A stretch of 64,000 nt of DNA from Chromera velia (Eukaryota; Sar; Chromeraceae), in assembly GCA_018398765.1 (NCBI GenBank), contig JAHBMJ010005812.1, positions 82,271 to 146,270 on the forward strand, read 5' to 3'. A program made the position numbers and the translations under genes. Below are positions 58,201 through 64,000 of this stretch, piece by piece. A model generated the notes under the pieces. It made no database searches. It was not told the origin of the DNA and was given only the letters and a program-made list of their open reading frames with translations. Within the stretch, counting starts at the first letter, position 1; each line of letters starts with the position of its first letter.

Positions 58201-61200
58201 GTGGGCCGCGAAGTTTTTGGCCGCAGAGCACTGTGGGGAGGCTTTGATTACGAATGGTCTTTCCCTGTGGTGTGCAGTGCACGTCATTGCGTCTTGTCTC
58301 GTCAGTTCTGGTCCAAAGCTATTTATTCGTTGAGGTGATGAAAACTCAAAGTCACTCACTCTCAAAGGCCGAAGAAAACATCTGCATGAACTTCATTTCC
58401 AGGGATGTCTAAGCTGATCTCGAGACCCTCTCTCTCTTTCTTCCCCACCTCTCTGTATTGTGTCTGTGCTGATTGTTCTTTCTGAACTGACTCACGTGCG
58501 ATTCAAATTCCTGCCTGCAGATCCTTGTAACCCCCACCCCTGTCACTCCAACGCCACCTGCCGGATCAACGGAACGGCCCCTGCCTGCACCTGCTCCCCC
58601 GGCTTCTACGGAGACGGCACGACGTGCCTGGCCTACGTGAAGCTTCTACCTGCCGACATCGGCAGAGGAGATACATGGACGAAGGACACCGGTGTGACGT
58701 ATGGGGGGACGTACACCTTGACAAAGGCCTATTCCGGTTCTGTCTGTTCTGGCCTCTTCAGGGCAAAGAGCAACAGAGTCTGGTCGGATGACGGTGGAAG
58801 TTCGACGTTCGCTTCCTTGGAGTTTCCTGTGAGTGGAGCTTTCGATCGTGTCGCTGCGGTGACAAACCAAAAGAGCGGATGGGGTATCGATTCTCCTGTG
58901 GCAGGCACAAGTGCGGGGTCTGATGATGACGTGGAGGCCATCATCGAAATGCCCTGCAAGATTTTGATGGGCTCCTTTGGGGTGGAAGCGCACACGTCCT
59001 GCTGTCAGGAAAATGCACCGAGCAAAATGGACGTGTTTGGGCGGGATGGCAATTCCTCCTGGGAGCACATTGGCGCGTTTGAGAATGTCAACTACTGGTC
59101 GGTGGGGGAAATGAAGTATTTCTCCGCCAACGCAACCGCTGGACCCTTCTCTGCATTCAAATTTCTCGTCAGGAGAATCGCCAAGGGGGCAGACGACAAA
59201 CTCGTGGTGGAGGACATTGCACTTTTCGCATCGCAAATATCAGGTCAGGTCAGGCCGGGCCGCTGTTCTTTGCATGCTGTGTGCATGACACCTCTCCTCA
59301 TTCATTCCAAAAGCAGTTGATGCGAAAGACTGCTGTGTGCATGACACCTCTCCTCATTCCAAAAGAAGTTGATGCGAAAGACTGCTGTGTGCATGACACC
59401 TCTCCTCATTAATTCCAAAAGAAGTTGATGCGAAAGACTAGCTGTCAAAAATGGAAAGAAAAAAAGGAAGCGGCTTGCATCAGATGCAGCTAGAGAAAAT
59501 ACCACTGACAAGTCTCTGAATGTCGTTTTTGTTCGTGGGAGACGGTCTCTCTCTGTGCATTTTGCCGTCACCCAAGAGAACTTTGAATGTCGCCTCAATC
59601 TCGGCATGTCGCTTCTGTTCACAGCTTTTTGTGTCGACGACTTCTTGTATGAGCAGGCTACCCGTGCCTTGATGGGACCCACAACTGCAACGCGAGCGCG
59701 ACGTGCACGGATACAGCGAGCTCATTTGAATGCGCATGTAACGTGGGGTACTTCGGAGATGGGGTCACGGCTTGTGCAGGTTGGTCAGCAGGCTGGGACT
59801 GCATTTCGTATGCCTTTGCAAGAGCTTCCATGCTTCCGCTCAAAGAATTTCTTCCTTCCATTTTGTTTCACCGTGGCAGAACCCAGAGTGGCGCCCGGCC
59901 TGTCCACCTCGCATGATGCTTCAATTATCAAATTTTTGACTTCAATCTCCAGAAACTGAAATCTGGATGGATGCTCATACCTTTCCAGTTGCTTTTTGAA
60001 CTGTTGATCAGTTGGAGTGATCATGTGTGTGTGTGTGTGTGTGTAAGAGTGCAGACGTCAACGAGTGCATTGGAGGCAAGCACAACTGCCTGCCCGAGGC
60101 TGTGTGTTCGAACACCGAAGGCTCCTTCACCTGTGCGGTGTCGGTGGGATTCTCTGGGGACGGCATCGGGACTGCCTCGAGTGAGTGAGTTGGACGGACG
60201 AGTGGGGGGATCAATCGGGGAGGGGGATGAGTGAGTGATGGGTGGCTGTTCGAGTGGGCAGTCATTGTGAGTGACCTGCATGAAAAATAAAAAAGAGACA
60301 CACCAACACCCGCCCAATGACCTTTTCTCTCGGTCCAACGGATGAGCAGACATGCAGGCAAACATCGCGATGTGCAAGTCAGCATGCATGGCCAGCATTG
60401 TCAGAAAGTCTTGGTTATTTCTCGGGTGAAGAAAGACATCATGGAAGGTCTATGCATCCATGTCAGTGTCCTCTGAACACTGTCTTTGTCTCCTGCCCAA
60501 GAGAGTCTGCTGAATTCCTCTGAGTGCCCTGTATACACCCCTCCTTCCTCCTTGCGTTCTTCTCTGCAGACATAGACGAGTGCAGCACAAATGTTGACAA
60601 CTGCTACGCGAACGCAACCTGCACAGACACTTATGGATCCTTCCTCTGTTCCTGCTTGATTGGACTTGGGGGTGACGGAGTCTCTCTCTGCTCAAGTCAG
60701 CTGCACGTCTCAGTTCAATATTGGGTCGAAAATTGGCGTTCGCGCTTTTCTCTGTGTTGCATTCTTCCTGTTTCTCTCTCTTTCTCTCTTTTCGTCCGTG
60801 TGCACTCATGGTTTGTGAGCATATGAGAGAGGGAACGTGATCGACCGCTGAGGTGCTCAATCGAATACCTTTCAAATAAATTGATGATCTTTGAGTCTCG
60901 TTCGGAACCCTGAGCGACTACAAGAAGAAAGGTGCGTTTCTTCTCCCCCCCTCTCGTCCTGCAGACCTTTGCGCAAGCGCAGGGTGTGCAGACGACGCCA
61001 CTTGCGCTGTCACAGGGAGCACCGCGAACTGCACCTGCAACAACGGATTCATCGGAGATGGTGCTGAGTGCTATGGTCAGTTGATGGCATGCGTGTCACT
61101 GCCTTTAATGTTTTCAGCTGAGAGACGCGTTGGGCAATGCGGATTTTGTTTCGTGGCTTCTGTACGGCACATGCAGTCTTTTCATTGTTGTTGTCATTTG

Positions 61201-62747
61201 CTTCTATCAGGCAGGTCTAACTGACCCTCCATTCCCTGTCTGGGTGTCCTTTCGATCGATCTGCCTGGAAGGAATGTGTTTGATTGTTCCAAAATGTGGA
61301 AGGCAATTCGCGTGATGCAGACACGCTGGAGTGCGGAGAATCAGATAATTGCCACAGCAAGGCGACCTGCACGGATGGGTCTGGGTCCTTCTCTTGTGCC
61401 TGCATTCTTGGGTACTCGGGTGACGGTGTGTCGTGCTCTGGTCAGTCTGGTTGTTTGCAATTCTGTTGGTGAGGTCTTCGTGCTCTGGTCAGTCTGGTTG
61501 TTTGCAATTCTGTTGGTGAGGTCTTCGTGCTCTGGTCAGTCTGATTGTTTGCAATTCTGTTGGTGAGGTCTTCGTGCTCTGGTCAGTCTGGTTGTTTGCA
61601 ATTCTGTTGGTGAAGTCTGGGGGGGAAGGTGGAAGGCTCGGGTCAAGATGTGTCGTTGTGAGTCGAAGGGACGGGCAGAGGTTGTATATTGACGAAAGGA
61701 AAAGTGGCCAGCCAGAGTGCAGTGCTTAGGCAGATGAGAGGCGGGGCTAGTAAAATGTACATTACATTCTGTGCTTGAATACGCTTCGTCTCCTTGCAGA
61801 TGTGAACGAGTGTGGAATTTCGGACAATTGTGACTCAAACGCGAAATGCTCCAACTCTGCTGGAAGTTTCTCTTGCCAGTGCAACTCGGGATTTGATGGC
61901 TCTGGAACTTCCTGCTTGGGTAAGTGCTTCTCTCATGCAGCGTCTCTGCATGGTGGAGGCACAATGCTTTAATTGCTTTACACTGTATGTTTGTTGCCTC
62001 GACAGATCCGACAGTGTGGGCGCATATTTTATTTTTCTGACTCGCAATGTAGCCACATAATTGAGTAGGCGGGCCAAGACGGTATGTTTGGGTCCAAAAC
62101 CTCAAGTTCATTGTTTTCTTTATGTCTGTCGCTGCAGACGTCGACGAGTGTGCAGCACAGAGCCATAGCTGTGTGGGTGAGGCGATCTGCAAGAACACCC
62201 AGGGGAGCTTCACATGCACCTGCAGATCCGGCTTTCAGGGAGACGGCACAACGTCCTGCGCAGGTTGGTCATGGGATGGGAGGGGAAGCGAAGGGTCCTT
62301 CTCTTTTGTTGTCCCTCTGATGGGCGACAAGTGCCGCACTAGTTCAGAAAAAGGACAATTAATTCTGCCTTCCCGTCTGTTTGCAGATGTGGACGAATGT
62401 GCAAACAACCCGTGCCACGCCCAGGCCTCCTGTACAAACTCCGTCGGGGACTACAGCTGTGCCTGTGCGGCACCGTACAAAGGGGACGGGTTTACGTGCC
62501 TCAGTGAGTCTTCTTTTGATTGTTTTTTTCGAAAACTGTGAAAGGACGACTTCGTAAAATCAGTTGGGTTTGCGGTGGGGATTGCCAAATCATTTGGTCA
62601 GTGGTTTCCAGCGTTTCGCATGCTTGTCTAAATCACACGAAGGCATGTCAAATTATAGGGTATATACCCTTTCCGCACGCAGGAATGAATGTTCACTGAC
62701 GTCAAGGAACTAGACAAACGGTGGCAGGTTGGTTCTCCGTGAATGCT

Positions 62748-62803
<56 letters not shown>

Positions 62804-63753
62804 CAGTCGAGACCAGCGGCTGCAACACTGCTGCCCCTGTTCTGATTGCTGTGGACTCTGTATGCGAGGGCACAGGAGGAAACGACACGCATAGTCTGGG
62901 GACCCAAGCAGACCTCAGTGCGGTTCTCGATGCAGCCTTCAGCTCTCCTGAGTGCTCAGGGAAGTTTTTGTACACAGCAGTTCCCTCTGGTCCCAGTTTC
63001 ACGGCGGCGTGTCACAACGAGGACGACTGTGTGTGGAGTGCCTCAGCAGGTGCTCGAACACTCACAGCCTCCTCAAGTCTCCAAGGGACAGGCAGGAGGG
63101 TCACACACTCCGCAGGGGTCCTCTCGAATGGCACTCAGGAGGTGACAATGTTCTTCACCTGCGACGAGGGATTCACGTTTGACGGTTCAGAGGCCTCGTC
63201 GACAACGGTCCAGAGGACGGCAACGTGCATGACGTTGGGCGGAGAGGCCCTCTTTCAGCTCAGAGGACCCTCATGTTTTGCAAGTAGGCCGCATGGAATG
63301 GGATGAGAGATTTGTGCTTTTTGGCCGATGGATGAATTGGGAGGGAGGGAGAGCGTAGAATGCAGTAGAAGTACAGACAGCCGCATAAAGAACTGTCAAA
63401 TCAGGGGATCTCATCTGCGCAATATTCAAGCATGATTGATCATTTCTGCGCACTCTCTAATCTTTTTCTATCTTCCTGGACGTCCCTTTTCCTTGCAGAG
63501 GACACATGCACACTCGCGGAGGCCTCTAGCTTCTTCCCGAACCTGGAGATCACCAGCAGCACCAACCAGACAGAAGAGTTTGAACCTCTCGCGTCTGTCA
63601 GCCTCTCCTACGCCTGTGCGAGCGGGTACAAACTTTGAGACTTAGCTGCCCCCTCCGTAAGTGCAACGTGGACCTGCTCGCAACGTGCAGGGTCTCTGTC
63701 TGACACCGACTTCATCTTTGAGCCATCCAACGAGGTCTACCCTGTTTGCGATG
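43729..63753 (+). CDS. Giant secreted EGF/discoidin-like/sushi protein, 3' end outside window
   Basis: The likely role is as a cell-surface or secreted adhesion or recognition protein, judged from domain types only. Twenty-seven exons are seen, about 3985 codons. The initiator ATG opens a clear signal peptide ([17 protein letters not shown], cut near GESAA). Fourteen copies of a ~190-aa module follow (M1-M14), most led by an EGF domain in the same exon, then eight EGF-only exons, then two sushi-like exons. Each module starts PP(A/S/T)DIG...W(T/M)KD, continues Y(K/R)DY...CPGRYR and (S/N)GAFD, and ends in a discoidin-like half (PC...[13 protein letters not shown]...W...FKF...KR). All 26 introns joining these exons are phase 1, with GT-AG ends. 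Four in-frame stops occur: TAG at 47327, 48680 and 49788, and TGA at 63636. No membrane anchor is visible; it may lie beyond the window. The gene could be a decaying copy or one whose broken exons are skipped. Confidence 0.88.
44208..44804 (+). other. Module M1 exon (discoidin-like, no EGF)
   Basis: 199 codons, phase 1 at both ends. It starts [17 protein letters not shown]. The central Cys motif reads CPRRFR, not CPGRYR. The second half has [16 protein letters not shown] and FKFKTVHI. No EGF precedes it. Confidence 0.85.
44818..44880 (+). repeat. (CCAT)n and (CAGC)n simple repeats, intronic
   Basis: About nine CCAT units and five AGCC units lie just inside the intron after module M1. Confidence 0.85.
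45231..45857 (+). other. Module M2 exon (discoidin-like, no EGF)
   Basis: 209 codons, phase 1-1. Marks: [59 protein letters not shown] and FKFDLQR. It is closest in form to M13. Confidence 0.88.
46169..46915 (+). other. EGF + module M3 exon
   Basis: 249 codons, phase 1-1. The EGF reads [15 protein letters not shown] ... [11 protein letters not shown] with six Cys. The module has [38 protein letters not shown] and [15 protein letters not shown]. It contains no stop, so it serves as the intact reference for the stop-bearing M4-M6. Confidence 0.9.
46950..47000 (+). repeat. (TTTC)n(TTTG)n simple repeats, intronic
   Basis: Alternating TTTC, TTTG and TTTC runs in the intron between M3 and M4. Confidence 0.85.
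47163..47918 (+). other. EGF + module M4 exon with in-frame TAG
   Basis: 252 codons, phase 1-1. The EGF ([15 protein letters not shown] ... [11 protein letters not shown]) is intact. At 47327-47329 a TAG sits exactly where the near-invariant Trp of the W(T/M)KD motif belongs (QSFS, stop, [10 protein letters not shown]). The rest of the exon is fully open and conserved, so only this one codon is wrong. Confidence 0.88.
48417..49136 (+). other. EGF + module M5 exon with in-frame TAG
   Basis: 240 codons, phase 1-1. The EGF ([15 protein letters not shown] ... [11 protein letters not shown]) and the motif [14 protein letters not shown] are intact. A TAG at 48680-48682 falls between MANR and WENF, where M3 has Gln (NHQW). 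Downstream [16 protein letters not shown] and [15 protein letters not shown] remain open. Confidence 0.88.
49136..49300 (+). repeat. (CA)n(GA)n microsatellite, intronic
   Basis: A CA run from 49223 passes into a GA run ending near 49279, within the intron after M5. Confidence 0.8.
49519..50256 (+). other. EGF + module M6 exon with in-frame TAG
   Basis: 246 codons, phase 1-1. The EGF ([15 protein letters not shown] ... [11 protein letters not shown]) is intact. A TAG at 49788-49790 follows MSNTAW, at the position of Tyr in M3 and M4 (WYQM, WYNM). The rest ([29 protein letters not shown]) is open. Confidence 0.88.
50571..51302 (+). other. EGF + module M7 exon
   Basis: 244 codons, phase 1-1. 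The EGF reads [14 protein letters not shown] ... [11 protein letters not shown]. The module has [27 protein letters not shown] and LPC, with [15 protein letters not shown] in place of the YGSTDG form. It pairs with M8 as a subgroup (NLTEWAV, PYKMSAY in both). Confidence 0.88.
51542..52258 (+). other. Truncated EGF + module M8 exon
   Basis: 239 codons, phase 1-1. The EGF is short ([20 protein letters not shown] then IC) and lacks the last loop with GxGDG. The module reads [15 protein letters not shown], so PADIG is altered to PINVG. It continues CPGRYR, PNGAFDG and [14 protein letters not shown]. Confidence 0.87.
52577..53317 (+). other. Calcium-type EGF + module M9 exon
   Basis: 247 codons, phase 1-1. 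The EGF begins [12 protein letters not shown] and has [10 protein letters not shown], the calcium-binding EGF pattern. The module reads [32 protein letters not shown] and LPSSLFD. It founds the M9-M12 subgroup. Confidence 0.9.
53712..54449 (+). other. Calcium-type EGF + module M10 exon
   Basis: 246 codons, phase 1-1. [15 protein letters not shown], then [44 protein letters not shown] and [16 protein letters not shown]. It is very close to M11 over its second half. Confidence 0.9.
54627..55364 (+). other. Calcium-type EGF + module M11 exon
   Basis: 246 codons, the same length as M10, phase 1-1. [58 protein letters not shown] and [16 protein letters not shown]. The similarity to M10 indicates a recent tandem exon duplication. 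Confidence 0.9.
55913..56856 (+). other. Calcium-type EGF + module M12, split over two exons
   Basis: Exons 55913-56308 and 56503-56856, all borders phase 1. The EGF starts [12 protein letters not shown] but the CxC motif is CAS, so one Cys is lost. The module has [32 protein letters not shown] and LPSALF, then after the intron [10 protein letters not shown] and SGWASG-type discoidin sequence. It is the only module interrupted by an intron. Confidence 0.85.
57210..57344 (+). other. EGF-only exon before M13
   Basis: 45 codons, phase 1-1: [13 protein letters not shown] ... [19 protein letters not shown] standard calcium-type EGF, here on its own exon rather than fused to the module that follows. 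Confidence 0.9.
57477..58100 (+). other. Module M13 exon (no EGF in exon)
   Basis: 208 codons, phase 1-1. [59 protein letters not shown] and FKFELQKR. It most resembles M2. Confidence 0.88.
58521..59243 (+). other. EGF + module M14 exon
   Basis: 241 codons, phase 1-1. The EGF reads [13 protein letters not shown] ... [11 protein letters not shown]. The module has [22 protein letters not shown] and [22 protein letters not shown] is altered to CSGLFR. It is the last module before the EGF-only run. Confidence 0.88.
59278..59452 (+). repeat. ~55-bp tandem repeat, 3 copies, intronic
   Basis: The unit begins TGTGTGCATGACACCTCTCC and ends GATGCGAAAGACTGC. Three copies differ by small indels (CATT/AATT). 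It lies in the intron just after M14. Confidence 0.88.
60023..60044 (+). repeat. (GT)n microsatellite before an EGF exon
   Basis: Eleven GT units lie 10 bp upstream of the acceptor at 60054. Confidence 0.85.
61441..61615 (+). repeat. 47-bp minisatellite starting at a splice donor
   Basis: The unit begins GTCAGTCTGGTTGTTTGCAA and ends GTCTTCGTGCTCTG. Three full copies and a partial fourth start exactly at the first intron base after the EGF exon 61321-61440. Each copy repeats the exon-intron border TGCTCTG|GTCAGT. Confidence 0.92.
62745..62800 (+). repeat. (CT)n(GT)n microsatellite before sushi exon
   Basis: A CT run is followed by about 19 GT units ending shortly before the acceptor ATGCAG at 62801-62806. 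Confidence 0.9.
62807..63283 (+). other. Sushi-like exon S1
   Basis: 159 codons, phase 1-1. The first half has [10 protein letters not shown] and spaced Cys pairs. The second half fits a sushi/CCP domain: [18 protein letters not shown] and GPSC. The amino part may be a second, divergent sushi unit. Confidence 0.75.
63499..63753 (+). other. Sushi-like exon S2 with in-frame TGA
   Basis: 85 codons, phase 1-1: DTCTLAEAS ... [14 protein letters not shown] at 63636-63638, then [18 protein letters not shown] and VYPVC. Coding character continues after the stop to a good donor (GAT G|GTCAGT). TGA may derive from CGA by one transition. A donor at GG|GTACAA just before the stop is possible but would discard conserved Cys. 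Confidence 0.75.
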
Positions 63754-63952
63754 GTCAGTCAGTTTAAGAGATATTTTCTGAAGTACTGTTCATTGATGTT
63801 CTTCGGCAAGTTTTCAAAAAGTCCTGGAGACTGTACTGCACTTTGTTGAAGGCGTCACTTTCATTCTTTCTTTCTCTACCCGTGCCTTTCAGAAATTTGC
63901 TATCTCTTCCTCCGGTGTGTATGTGTGTGTGTGTGCGCGCGCGCGCGCGTGT

Positions 63953-63993
<41 letters not shown>

Positions 63994-64000
63994 ATGGTGT
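63754..64000 (+). other. Intron, open at window end, with (GT)n tract
   Basis: This is sequence after the last visible donor. It has a GT/GC run from about 63917 to 63990 and no exon before the window ends. The giant gene continues to the right. Confidence 0.8.

Larger units (their letters stand above)
59657..62503 (+). other. Run of eight EGF-only exons
   Basis: Exons 59657-59779, 60055-60180, 60570-60695, 60965-61075, 61321-61440, 61800-61919, 62138-62263 and 62387-62503. Each encodes one EGF of 37-42 residues with phase 1 at both ends. The second, third, sixth, seventh and eighth begin with (D)V/I(N/D)EC, typical of calcium-type EGF. The second (60055-60180) has [11 protein letters not shown] and lacks two Cys. 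The fourth (60965-61075) is short and starts LCASAGC. The others keep six Cys and a G(F/Y)xGxG loop. Confidence 0.9.

Noticed and set aside
61441-61615. Possible CRISPR-like array of direct repeats
   Set aside because: The copies are contiguous without spacers, lie in a eukaryotic intron and include a splice donor; this is a minisatellite.

Overview
This is a window of nuclear DNA from a eukaryote. It is intron-rich with GT-AG splice sites, has near-balanced base composition, many (CA)n, (GA)n and poly-G/C tracts, two assembly gaps and one LTR retrotransposon. Homology to conserved genes (MAK11/PAK1IP1, eIF2-beta, kinesin) and a very large EGF/sushi secreted protein fit a free-living alveolate-like protist, perhaps a chromerid such as Chromera. 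That placement is inference, since no marker here settles it.

Layout. (1) 2209-8165, minus: a 4-exon gene for a ~1576-aa charged, repeat-rich protein with recurring FDLR/VVDL motifs. (2) 9076-13995, plus: an 11-exon WD40 gene, the MAK11/PAK1IP1 type 60S ribosome-assembly factor, head-to-head with (1). (3) 13996-20447: a gene-poor stretch with a 33-bp tandem repeat, a ~1-kb GGAT satellite and GC-rich palindromes. (4) 20448-31929, minus: a 12-exon gene for a ~2679-aa kinesin-like protein with an intact P-loop but degenerate switch motifs. (5) 32665-35627, plus: a 6-exon eIF2-beta gene, head-to-head with the kinesin. (6) 36553-42453, minus: a full-length but decayed Ty1/copia element with 289-bp LTRs and a 5-bp target-site duplication. 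(7) 43729 to beyond 63753, plus: a giant gene (27 exons seen, ~3985 codons) with a signal peptide, 14 copies of a ~190-aa discoidin-like module, about 20 EGF domains and at least two sushi-like domains.

I rebuilt exon chains by requiring GT-AG boundaries and an unbroken reading frame. The chains for genes 2, 4, 5 and 7 are phase-consistent throughout. In gene 7 every intron seen is phase 1, so every internal exon can be gained, lost or skipped without shifting the frame. Three neighbouring module exons each carry one in-frame TAG at a conserved position, and a sushi exon carries an in-frame TGA. The four complete host genes end in TGA, TAA, TGA and TAA.

The strongest candidates for something undescribed are the repeated PPADIG/discoidin-like module with its TAG-containing exons, and the kinesin whose switch I and II have lost catalytic residues. 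Similarity calls come from reading motifs by eye; no database search was possible.
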